From contig JAEBUN010000004.1 in NCBI GenBank assembly GCA_023014365.1, forward strand, positions 1,612,001 to 1,676,000: a stretch of DNA of 64,000 bases, in the 5' to 3' direction. The notes beneath the pieces were generated by a model. It was given only the letters and a program-made list of their open reading frames with translations. It was not told the DNA's origin and did no database searches. This document shows positions 22,371 to 32,421 of the stretch, one piece after another (position 1 is the first letter of the stretch; each line of letters begins with the position of its first letter). The position numbers were made by a program, and so were the translations under genes. The stretch comes from Lepiota brunneoincarnata (Eukaryota; Basidiomycota; Agaricomycetes; Agaricales; Agaricaceae).

Positions 22371-23428
22371 ATGAGCTTGGCCGCCAACAAATTTGTTTGT
22401 ATTACCGGGTCCTCAAGAGGAATCGGACGAGCTTGGTGACTTGGGTTTATTTTATTCCCGAGCCTCCGATATCTCAACCATTCATTGACAGCGCGATTGA
22501 ATTTACAAAGCATGGAGCATCTGGCCTGATATTGCACTATTACGGTGACGCGGAGACTGAGGCTGAGATACAATCCCTTCAACGTCAGCTTGAGAGCGAC
22601 AAGGTCAAAATTGTGACCGTACCAGGCGATATAGGGGATCCTGCAGTTTCGATAAAGGCAAACAGTTCGCCTTGAAGGTTCTCTCGCTTTCCTCATCGCC
22701 TCTGGTAGTAGGTTGTAGAAGCGGGTGTTTCTTCCTTTGGCCGTATCGATGTCCTTGTCTCGAACGCTGGTATTTGTCCCTTTGCAGAGTTCCTCACCAT
22801 GCCCCACGCCACCTGGGAACGGACAAGACAGGTCAACTTGGATGGCTCTTTCTATATCGTACAAGGTGATTTCCAGCAGTAAAAAATTGATGCGTTACGT
22901 TGAACTCCCTCCCTAGCTGTTGCAAATCAGATGAGAGCACAAGTCCCACAAGGTGGTTCCATTATTGGTATATCTTCCATTTCGGCGCTGGTGGGAGGGG
23001 AATTACAATGGTGACAACCGTTATGACTCGCCCTCGAATGCTAATCCCCTAACCGGCGTTCCTTCAGTCATTATACCCCAACCAAGGCAGGGATTCTTTC
23101 CCTTATGCAGAGTTGTGCTGTGGCACTCGGAAAGTATGGCATTCGTGCCAACGCCATCCTGCCTGGGACAATCGAGACAGATATCAATAAAGAAGACCTA
23201 TCCGACCTCACCAAACGGGAGAATATGGTTAAACGCACCGCTCTCGGAAGGCTTGGCGGTAAACTACTAGCCACCAGTTTTTATTCTTATTTTTCCTTGC
23301 TAACTTCCTGATCAACAGTTCCCGATGATATCGCTGGTCCAGTCGTCTTCCTTGCCAGTGACTTGGCGAAGTATGTAACAGGTGCATCTCTTTTGGTCGA
23401 CGGTGGACTGTTCGTGAATCTGCAATGA
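22371..23428 (+). CDS. L-rhamnose 1-dehydrogenase (SDR family)
   Basis: Short-chain dehydrogenase that should oxidise L-rhamnose to L-rhamnono-lactone, the first step of the fungal non-phosphorylating rhamnose pathway. Six exons, 22371-22435, 22492-22657, 22712-22865, 22917-23010, 23068-23258 and 23319-23428, give 259 aa. Seen: cofactor motif TGSSRGIG, the SNAG block [17 protein letters not shown], the active-site YxxxK as [39 protein letters not shown] and the end [16 protein letters not shown]. The [11 protein letters not shown] and terminal DGGLFVNLQ blocks match what I recall of yeast L-rhamnose dehydrogenases; other SDR sugar substrates are not excluded. Intron two starts GC. Confidence 0.82.
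22658..22711 (+). other. Likely GC-AG intron in the L-rhamnose dehydrogenase gene
   Basis: Donor AAG|GCAAAC, acceptor GGTAGTAG. Splicing gives [21 protein letters not shown] donors nearby either break the frame or retain the TGA at 22675. Confidence 0.65.
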
Positions 23429-23516
23429 GTTATTCCGATTTCCTAAATTTACACCACTTCGATTGGTACATGTTCCGCCGGCCCGCGTTGGGACCGGATA
23501 GGGAGAGAATCTACCC

Positions 23517-24287
23517 TCATGGCTTCGGTTGGTAAGGTAAGAATGCTGGGGCCAAAGGTTCTCCATCTATAATTGTCGGCTTGGCTGCAACCAGAACCGA
23601 AATCCATCTGACAGGCTGCGTTTTGGAAGGATTTCTCCACGCATGCATGGTACCTCGTTGAATGACAGAATCTCCGGGGTTCTTCAAGTGTGTTTCAGTA
23701 CCATCTTCGGTAATTAGGACAAGCTCTCCTGAGACTGGGAAAGATATGAGATCATATCGTGTGCCAGAAGGGAAACGGCCGTACCCAGAATATTGTAATC
23801 TAAGGAGCTAGTGCGATGCTGAATATGAAAACAAATATAGGGAAGACGTCAGAGTTTGGGGCGGTAGAAAATATGGGGCAGACCATGGGGGTAACACCTC
23901 CCGGTTCCAACTTCCGTTGAGCGGAGGTTCGTGCCCATAGGATGAACGAGGCCAAAGTTGCTCAGATCATCAATAGTTCGTTTGGCCCCGTCTTCACTAC
24001 AGCCTCGTCAAGACTGGGTAAAGCCTTCTTGGCAAGCTTACCGATTGTTACTGTCATTTACTGGAATACCATCATTTGTAACCCAAATAGCCGCTGATTG
24101 AGCACCTCGAACAGCTTCCATGTGCTTTTGATGCAATGAAATGAACCGGCTTGGTGGAAGCTGGCCTGGTTAAACACACCTCTGGTTTCAGCAAAACATC
24201 ACTCTCGACTGCGGCTAGGCCGCGTGAATCATGTGTAGTTACGACTCGGCGCAGTGGGGGAAGCAGCGAAGGAGATGGATTAGACAT
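23517..24287 (-). CDS. Small cupin-domain protein
   Basis: Small single-cupin protein of the conserved-barrel (cupin_2) type. It starts MSNPSPSLLPPLRRVVTTHD at 24287 and continues, after introns, with IWVTNDGIPVND, NFGLVHPMGTNLRSTEVGTG, YPHGLPH, then the barrel strands YDLISFPVSGELVLITEDGT and the second cupin motif GDSVIQRGTMHAWRNP, and ends LPYQPKP. Such fungal proteins often sit in catabolic or secondary-metabolite loci, but no reaction can be assigned. It converges on the L-rhamnose dehydrogenase gene with 88 bp between stops. Exact exon ends in the middle are uncertain. Confidence 0.7.
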
Positions 24288-24583
24288 TTCTGTGAGCAGA
24301 TGAGAAGGGACGAATGTTGGAATATAAGATGCCTGAGAAAACCGGAAAACACAGTGGGAGCAACTTCCCAGTCTTTTTCGCGCACCGTATGATAGCAGAG
24401 GTTCTGTCACATGCACTGCCATAAGCGGATGCTTGGCGGATAAAGGTAAAGAATTTCGGAAGTCCAGTAATACTTTTCGGTTGCACGACTTCCGGGTCGA
24501 TGAACCGCCCGTTGGAAGCGAAAGCAGTACAATACATGGTATAGTATCGACAACCCGTACGGCACAAATGACGGGAAAGAGAG

Positions 24584-25959
24584 TTAAGGAGCTGTATCTG
24601 TTGGTGGCCGTTGGATGATGCATTCGTGGAGGGTCGGAAGTCCACGTACAATAATAATATTCATCAATCAGCGGGATCCACTCACTCACCAACGCGCCGA
24701 GTAGTCCGAATAGTGGTGCGTGTGAAGCACTAGTCACGAATGATTCAAGTTTAGGTCTAGGAAGTAAAGCGTGAACGGGAGGCAAGATGAGCTGGGATCT
24801 GAACGACAACTAACCGAGTATAGGTTTCCCAAATCGAGCCGCGGAGAAGGTACCATAGCATATCTTTGTCCCTCCTTGCATATTCTGATCTCTCGAGTAG
24901 AGCCGATGACGGAGGGGCCCTTCTTAGATTACGCGAGACAAATTCCATAATAAGGACCACCATGAGAGCACGATTTTTGTGCTGCTTAGTGCGACGGTCA
25001 TATGCCAACAGGGATGCTGCAGTAACGAAAAATGAATGGTTGATTAGAGCGTATCGCGGGTGGGCGCACCATAGACAAGTGGCCGGAAGACGTGAACAAT
25101 TTCTGCAAGCCAATCTCGAGGAGTAGATATAGATTTCAGCAAAGACAGAGATGGCTTTACGGAGGAGGTTGTCAGGGCCTTGGGAAGGAGGAAATCCTCT
25201 ACAGTGCTATCGGATCGCGTTGGCGGAGGGGGGACAAGAAGAGGATGTGGAGGAAGGGATATATAGTTATTTTTCAGGTGATCGGGGGTAGCTGGGGGAG
25301 ATGACAAAGGTGAAGATGGTGCCAGGGTCGGGGACGAGTCAGCACTTGAAGGAGGAAGAATGGTAGGGTCAAAATCGCGTTCTGGGAGTGGCGGAGAAAG
25401 TAGAGGTCGGTTGGTTACTTTCAATATAACGAGGCGCAAAGTAGCTCTTAAAAGATGTGGTAAATGTGCGGGCTATCCTTAGTTTCGAAGAAGATGCTCA
25501 CTTGATGGTTTCAAGGACCACAATCCCTCTCCACCGAAGATTCTCTGAAACCTTGCGACGCAAACCCATTTCAATGACGAGTTCCGTGAAGCGCAGGAGC
25601 TCAAGAATACGGGCAGCCCATTTATACTGCGGGCTCTTGTTCATCCATGCTTTGGAATACCGGGTATGCAGAGACAACGGGATAAGGGGTCGGTACTTGG
25701 GATTATTTTCGACGACTTTGGTAAGGATGGTGTCATGGTACATGCTCATGACATTTAACAATGCCGTCACTAGCTAGATGTCAGAGCGGAAAGCCCATGT
25801 AAACGAGGTGAGATACGGACGAGCTTCAGATGCGAGCTCGGCATCCTTGAACCTGCCAGGAAGGAACCAAGTGATGGACCTGAGAGATGATTCAAGGCTG
25901 GAGATGGTGGAGACATTGTTTATGAGGAATGTTTCATATTTTGCGAGGGAAGAGGACAT
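24584..25959 (-). CDS. PEX16: Peroxisomal membrane biogenesis protein PEX16
   Basis: Peroxin needed for assembly of the peroxisomal membrane. Exons begin 25959-25821, 25769-25502 and 25446-25070, with two or three more to the stop at 24584. Seen in order: YETFLINNVSTISSLESSLRS, WFLPGRFKDAELASEAL, LLNVMSMYHDTIL, HTRYSKAW, RFTELVIEMGLRRKVS, LRLVILKVTNRPLLSPP, the conserved PERDFDP, a Ser/Pro-rich insert, FRPLVYG, and the C-terminal hydrophobic part ending EWIPLIDEYYYYTAP. That ending requires a last intron starting GTACGT after the third Tyr codon. The spacing of blocks agrees with fungal PEX16. Confidence 0.92.
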
Positions 25960-26548
25960 GAGCTTTGTGGAAAGAGCGTGGTGAATGGTAGAGAGAGGGT
26001 GTGTGTGTGCGTGTATGTGCGGAGGTGTGCGGAGAAAGCCGACTCACGCCCGCTTGTAGTGTGATTTCCCCCCCGCTTTACCTTTTGCCGTTTCCCTTGG
26101 CCTGCACAGCGCACCTTGAGGGAGATCGGCTAATCTGGCCAGTGCAGGTGAGGCGCACGGACCAGGCATGCAGAACCATTGAAGTTCTGGTCACTCGTTG
26201 GTGTATGCACTGACCCATGTGGGTGTGTTCCACTGAATAAGCACGCGCCCTCAAGATGTATTTAGCAGCCCAGCGGGTGATGTTGTGTCTTGACCACCCA
26301 TCGTGTGCAGCAGTGTGCTGTGCGGCAGGCGGAGAGAGAGCCCCTGTCGGACTTCCTCTTTTGTCAACAATGGGACCTCGTGGGTCCGTGCCAAATCAAA
26401 ACAAATTCCAAGTTTTGCCTCCTCAGAAACTGTGCTTGCATTGTATGCGAGACAGTTCACTGTCCTCCACCGAGGTCTTGGCCGCCTTGCCGCTGGCCAG
26501 ATAACCTCTAAATATCCTGGCCCTTCCGCACCCTCTCTCCTCGTCGAC
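25960..26548. other. Divergent intergenic region
   Basis: 589 bp between the PEX16 start (-) and the coiled-coil gene start (+), including a GT-rich patch at about 25998-26030. It presumably contains both promoters. The open frames in it have no recognisable protein character. Confidence 0.5.
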
Positions 26549-28104
26549 ATGTCCGGACCACTCGATTACCTGCGGTCAAGCCCTGTCCGGGGGCAGCTCG
26601 AGCCTTATGATCCCAAAACCCGTATGGGATGGAGATTTATCCAGACTACTGATACTCTCAATGAATTCAAGGTTACCTCTTTCTTTTTCACCGTTCCCTA
26701 TACCAACCTGATAATCGAACCAGGTTTTACTCCCTCCCGGTACCGCCGCTATGTACGAGCAGCTCCTCAAGCTCGAAACTTACGAGCTCACAAAAAAATC
26801 TATTTCCTGGGACCGGATTCTCGAAATACGCCATTTGAAGGATCGCATGATTCGCAAGTGCCAAAAGTTAGCCAAGACCACTGTCCCCTCCCTCAAGCCC
26901 TCTGCTCCCTTCCAGACATTTATCGCACCTGAAGATTTTCGAGTAAGGGAGATGGAGAAATGGTTCCGCGAACAGCAAAAACGAGCCAACGCAGTTACTG
27001 CTCGTCGCACCTTGGCACAAGCACCAGTTGCACAAACTACCTATCCCTGCTGCCCCGATTCACAACCATGCTCATGCACAGTGCATCCATTGGATGCCTG
27101 GTCAGCCCCCTTCCCGTTCCCTGCCGCTTGCGGGAAAACTTTCATTATCTAAATCCAACCTTCAACAACCCGTGACCAACTCTCCCGCTATCTCTAAAAT
27201 GCCACCCAAACCAGGGATGCACACTCGAACTCAAACTCTCACTAACATCTCTCAAAGGGCACTCTCACTTCCTATGAACCAGACGCAGGCTATGTCTTCC
27301 ACCCGACCTTCGGTTGTCTCTCCCCCACCATTACCAGTCCTTCTCCGGGGTCAGCGATCAGAGTTTGGTCTTGACGACGAGTTCGGGCAGCCCGAGTCGG
27401 CGCAGGGCGATCCGGCGCTGTCAGAGTCCACAGAGAACGAGGCCCCACCGCTGGCTGGGTCCAAAGATAGGCCTTGGTAGCGTGAAAGAAAGGAGGCAGG
27501 AACCCAAATCCTCCCCCCAGTCATCTGGTGATGAAACACCACCCGTTCCCGGAGAGATTCGCCGACGAAGAAGTTGCATAAGAAACAGCAGCATGAGCGA
27601 ACTCGGAGCGAAAACGGTCTCTTGGGCGGATGGCCAAGAGTGGGACAATCAAATCTCGAGGTATGCTGCTACTGCGCGCGAGGCGCAAGCCTCCTGGTAT
27701 GTTATCACAACTCTTACATATACTTTGACACATTTCCTAAAAAAATTGTGCTTCAGGCAGCAAATGGGAGGAGATCAGAACAATATATCTTGACCAAATC
27801 AATGGACTCGGGACGCTTCAAGAGCGAATCCGAGAAGGATTGGATAGTTTGAAAACAGAATCCGAGCATCTCCATCGCGTTGATGATACGATACGTCGTC
27901 AGCGAGAGCAGCTCCGTCGAACCTTTGACGAGCTCGAACGTACACAAAGTCTCTTCAATGAAAAAGGTTTGTATCACGCTCAGACAGTCTAAGGTTCGCA
28001 TTTTCACCCTTCGTCTTGTAGTTCAAGAGGCTCTTGAACAGGCCGATAATGTCATGTCAAGGCACGGCTTACGCAAGAACTCACACTTGGTCGCGAACGA
28101 GTGA
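26549..28104 (+). CDS. Coiled-coil protein of unknown function
   Basis: Not recognised. The first exon (26549-26671) encodes 41 residues starting MSGPLDYLRSSPVRGQ. A second from 26724 gives VLLPPGTAAMYEQLLKLE and a charged helical domain to EMEKWFREQQKRA. The middle (27030-27600) is Pro/Gln/Ser-rich, but its frame changes twice; a weak 55-nt intron at about 27022-27076 can explain the first change, and nothing convincing explains the second. The end is clear: SELGAKTVSWADG, then after an intron with GTATGT a long heptad-rich coiled coil (about 27781-27966, LDQINGLGTLQERIREGL and following) and, after a last intron, VQEALEQADNVMSRHG. Coiled-coil and a basic N-terminal domain suggest a scaffold, but that is only a guess. 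Confidence 0.6.
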
Positions 28105-28278
28105 AGTGAACAATCATCTTTCTTCCAGCTTAATATCTAGTTGTATATATGTGTGAATCATGATGTTATCCGTAATTTATTTGGATCTCCCAGACTGGAA
28201 GTTTGAAAGCGGTATATCCTATTACTACAATAGTACTTTTTGATGAACAGGTTGAAGATAAAGCTTTTCGGAACTAAT

Positions 28279-30772
28279 CTAAAAGAGTGTCCGCCTTCGT
28301 TTGGATTGTTTCCACCAATACCGGACGAGGAGCAGATAGGCACACAAAACGAGGAGTGCCAGAGACAACACAATTCCAAAAACATTATAAACGCCAGAAC
28401 CGTTGCGGGGAACATTGACATTCATAGAGAAGCTTCCTATGCCATACATTAGATAATAATCTCATAAATCAGCCATGGCAGTTGCTCACCAATAACTGTC
28501 TGAATACAAAGAACTGCTATAGATACGGTGGTTAGATAAATGAGGGCTCTATCCGCGCCAGATTTAACAGTGGCAAATGTAGTCCGTAGCTGTGATAGAT
28601 ATGTCGGGTGCGATTGGCTTAACATGCGTTCGTAGTGGGTTAATGAGTGTTGCAAAGTGAGGATGTGATCTGGGGCGCATGCTTTCAACGGATAACGCAG
28701 GATAGTACGAATAGCGCGCACCCTGAACATCTCCCATGTAGATGGCCACTTCAAGTTCCTCTCCTTTGCTAGTTCCGCCGCTGAGTCCGTGAGCCCCGGT
28801 CTTCAGGAGTCTTTTCCTAATTTGAGTGACGACCTCAGATTTGCTCGCAAGCAAGCGATTAAGTGAGGTGACTAGTCTTCTTGCCCTCGCCATGCGTCTC
28901 AAAGTGAGTGTGGTGGCACTCGGAGGGGGCTGCGAAGGGGCGGGTGTTGGGTTCCAACGCTTGGTGAAAAAGCGCCGTGCGCGACGAAAGAAGAGAGGGA
29001 GGGTCCATCGAGGAGCAGCAAAGCGGGGACGCAGGTTCCCTCCTATACTGGGCGATTTTTCCTTGAAGAGAAAGCTTTCCCCAGTAGGGGGTGAATATTT
29101 TTCTTTCATGCTGTTCTGAGAAGAAGGAATCCCCGGAACTACGGCTGCTTCTAACGCTACGGAGGTCTCCGGATCGTTGGCCGGTGTCGGAGCAAACACA
29201 AGCTCTTCAATCGCCATCACTTCCCTTTCAATCTCTTCGAGGTAGGGAAAGAAAGAGTCAACAATGGAGTCCAGTATGCCATGCGCAACCCAATCTACAG
29301 ATTCCAATAAACAATATATCTCGATGAAAGAAATGGGATGCACCTGAAGACATGCTAGCGACCTCTTCAAAGAGGGTAATGCGATGGCGAACTCGGTCGG
29401 TATGCTCTAGTGGTCTGATCAGCTTAGCTCGATTTTCGCTAGGGATGCACAAACCGAGAATGTCCGTGTAGTGAAACTATAAATTATGGTGAAAATACGG
29501 ACGAAACACAAATATCGGTCAACGTACGCAACATATTCCCTCACTGAAAACCACTAGATAAACATTTGCCGCACCAATGGCACCTTCACCAGTGACCGAC
29601 AATGGGTTCTAAATATTCGTTCATTTTTTGTAATTGGCGCTGAGACTTCTCCCGAACTTGGCGAGTCTCGATTGCCCGGAAAGAGATGAAGTAATAGCCC
29701 AGCTTCGGGAACAGATCGAGCTTCTCTCGTGGATCTTGCTGAAGAATATCCTCCAGCGTTAATGGATGGAGGTGCAGCAACTGAACGAGTGTTAATAATA
29801 ACGTGTCATGAGCGGGAGCTGACGTACCTTCCCAATGGCTCGTAGATCCCCCCAAGTGGGGGATGCAACGTCTAAGAACCAAGCCTTGGGGAATTCACCC
29901 GAAGTTTGATTGTGCCGCATACGATACTTCCCATTGCTGAATCCATTCCGCTGCTTTTCCTTCCTTCCCCTCCGAGGGACGGGCCCGGTGGATGACGCTC
30001 TGGGTATCTTATCTGAGCCTGGAACCATGCGGTGTTGATGGGGTTTGGAAACGGGGTGTTGGACGGCACCAGGCCGCTGTCCGACGCGGCTCTTGTCAAT
30101 ATGGCGCTTGGCTCTCGTCGCCCTTTTTATGGCAGCATCAAGCCGACTAAGGACCAAGGAGAGGGAAGCCGTGTGTGTAACTCCCTGCGTTGTGGAAGCT
30201 TCGTCCGAGTCCCTCAAAGCACGGCGGGAGGTATGGCCTACTCTTAGAGAGGGTGGAAGGTATAGAATAAACTGTCGGGGTACCTGTCTAGATTCCTCAA
30301 GTGCTTTCATACGGGTAATGCGAGCGGCAATGTCCTTCTCGGAAGACAAGGTAGGTAAGCTGCTCACACTCGATTTCCGCCTGCGACGACGAGTCAGCGA
30401 GGGGCGTGATGGGGTGGCGACCGAGGACCGCAAGGAAGACGATGAGGACGAGGAGCTCGAAGACGACGAAGAGTTCCCTTTTGCCCATCTTGTTATCGCG
30501 TGTTCCACTACGGCTGCAAGAGCTCCGAGGCGGCCCCCGGCAAGAAACGAGCCCGACGAGGAGGATGAAGCCGAAGCCGAAGAGGGCGTTTGTGTACTTG
30601 TAGGGGTTGACGGGCGGGGAGAAGGCGGTGGCTCCCCCCGATAGATATCGTCGTCAGTGTCGCTTTTCTCAGAGTGGTGAGCGGGGTAGTCTGTCGAGTG
30701 GACGGGCTGAAGAGGGGTCAACTTGGGGCGGTCCTGGGAAGGAGAGATGGAGTCGAGCTTTAGGGAGCCCAT
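28279..30772 (-). CDS. CorA-family Mg2+ transporter (vacuolar MNR2-like)
   Basis: Divalent-cation channel of the eukaryotic CorA/MRS2-ALR-MNR2 family. Exon one (30772-29828) encodes a 315-residue N-terminus that is Ser/Pro-rich with a 13-Ser run and ends in the CorA start AWFLDVASPTWGDLRAIGK. Next come LLHLHPLTLEDILQQDPREK, FVIGAANVYLVVFREG, HRITLFEE, DWVAHGILDSIVDSFFPYLEEIE, a basic insert, IYMGDVQ-DHILTLQHSL and the first membrane helix (LIYLTTVSIAVLCIQTVIG). The pore signature reads SFSMNVNVP: the invariant Gly of GMN is Ser. A second helix and a basic tail (KQSKRRR) follow. Its long N-terminus fits MNR2-type vacuolar proteins better than mitochondrial MRS2. Confidence 0.85.
30430..30476. 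repeat. Ser-codon microsatellite in the CorA-like gene
   Basis: Run of about 13 Ser codons on the minus strand (GAC/GAG-rich on the + strand) in the disordered N-terminal region, a likely length-variable site. Confidence 0.7.
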
Positions 30773-30852
30773 GGACAGGGAGCTCTGTGGGAGAGAGAAT
30801 GGAGGGATGCACCGGGCAGGACGTTCATGGAGAGAATACGATGTATTACATT

Positions 30853-32310
30853 CTAAATATATATCCTCCGTCGCTTGCGCTCGTCTGTATCTTCCTCAGC
30901 CCTCCTTTTTCGCACCTCCTCCGTCCCCGGCACACCCTTCGGGAATGGGCGCGACTTCTTCTCTTTCTGGCTGATTTTCCTCTGCCGCCTCACGATCGCC
31001 TTCGCTACTGCACGTTTACCTCCTTCTGCAGCCAGAGCGTCGAATCTTGCCCGGGTCACAAGCTCCCGTTTTTCAGCTGTGTTTCGTGAGGGTAAACACA
31101 TACCAAGCACAATAGACGAACCACTTACATTTTTTGAGATACCAACTGCCCTTTCCTTGCTTGCGTTTCTCCTTTTCTTCCCTTGACGCCTTCTGCATTG
31201 CCTCCCGTTGTATTTTGTCCACACGATCCTTGTTTACCATGCTCTCCGTTCTCTTCACTGCTAACTCCAGTCGCCGAGTCTCTTCTTCATAATTCTCCCG
31301 CAGATGTCGCGGGGCGTTTTCCAACATTTTCCTAGCACGTTTAAGATTTTCCTGTAGAGTACCCAGCTCGTTGCGATGGGCTTCTGCCAGGAATCCATAA
31401 TTTTGGTGAAACTTGTCTGCCTTAAACTCCCCCGTGACGGAGAGGAATCGCGGATCTCGAGGGTCCTTGTCAAACGTTAGCACCTAGCCAAGAAAAAAAA
31501 AACACGGTTTCTTGCCATTTTTTTCACCTCGACAACCTGCCTCAATCGTGAAACCGGCCTCTTTGAGGTCACTTCCGTTGGTCTGCAAGTTTGCGTTGTC
31601 AAACCTGAGCCTGGGTTTAGTCAAGTCAGGCAAGTACTGACGCATGTTTATTAGTCCTCTTGGGAATGTCCGTCCGCGGTTTCTTGCCACGTTCTACTGG
31701 CTCCTTCTTACTCGATCGAGCGGCTGCTATCTCTGCTTTGTTACCAGGGGGCGAATCTTCACTATCGCTGCTCTTCTCAGAATCGGTTACAACTTCCGCT
31801 TGGCCTAGGGCATATCGTGCTTTACGCAGAGCTCCAAACGGAAGACTCGAAAGGTCTAGTCAAAAATGAGCCCACCAATTTAAGTAATAGTGGCGACTCA
31901 AGCATACGGTGTTGTAGCATTTTCTGCATTCGAAACGAGAGGTCAATATGTCAAACCATGGGATGCTTGCAATGGCAAACTACCAGCTGTGATGGACCAG
32001 CATCCACCTCTTCCTCCTCACTTCCTTCCTCGTCGACCGGTTCAAACTCATCCTCATCAACCCATTGCGAGACACGCGGAGCATCTGCATTGTCTTCGTC
32101 TCCCGTGCTATCCTCGTCCTCGTCAAATACTTCTTCCTGGCCAGTTCCTTCGTCATAATAGTTTCTGTCAGTTTCGTTATTACCATCCCCGTCATCATCC
32201 GCTACCACGAGTTCGGTAGGTAGCACAGATGATTTTATCAGCCTCCTATTCTTTTGAGATACCTTTCTGCGAGGTGGCGCACGATGGACAGGACGCGGTC
32301 TCCGGGGCAT
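30853..32310 (-). CDS. RRP36: rRNA biogenesis protein RRP36
   Basis: Nucleolar factor for early 18S rRNA processing at sites A0-A2 (known from yeast). It starts MPRRPRPVHRAPPRRK, followed by a very acidic stretch (EEVFDEDEDSTGDEDNAD and EEEEVD). The family core begins FGALRKARYALGQ, then a Ser-rich spacer, KRTNKHAPMEMTSKRAVTR, RDPRFLSVTGEFKADKFHQN, YGFLAEAHRNEL, a long Glu/Arg helix, and GKGSWYLKKSEKRELV. It ends in a basic tail (RAEEDTDERKRRRIYI). The start at 32310 is preferred to an in-frame ATG at 32379 because the extra residues are hydrophobic and unlike the family. The gene lies 111 bp downstream of the large membrane protein gene, same strand. Confidence 0.88.
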
Positions 32311-32421
32311 AAGTAATGCGATGTGATAGTAATAATTGACATTGTAATCAATTGCTGTTGCCAAATATGTATATGACATAATTTCTTACTATCCCTCTCG
32401 TTGGCTGGAAGCGAAGACCAT

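Noticed and set aside
25998..26030. GT-rich patch as a functional element
   Set aside because: Short imperfect GT/GC run with no further structure; likely a simple microsatellite.
30045..30644. Plus-strand 199-codon open frame
   Set aside because: Antisense to the first exon of the CorA-like gene; acidic run is the mirror of the Ser tract.
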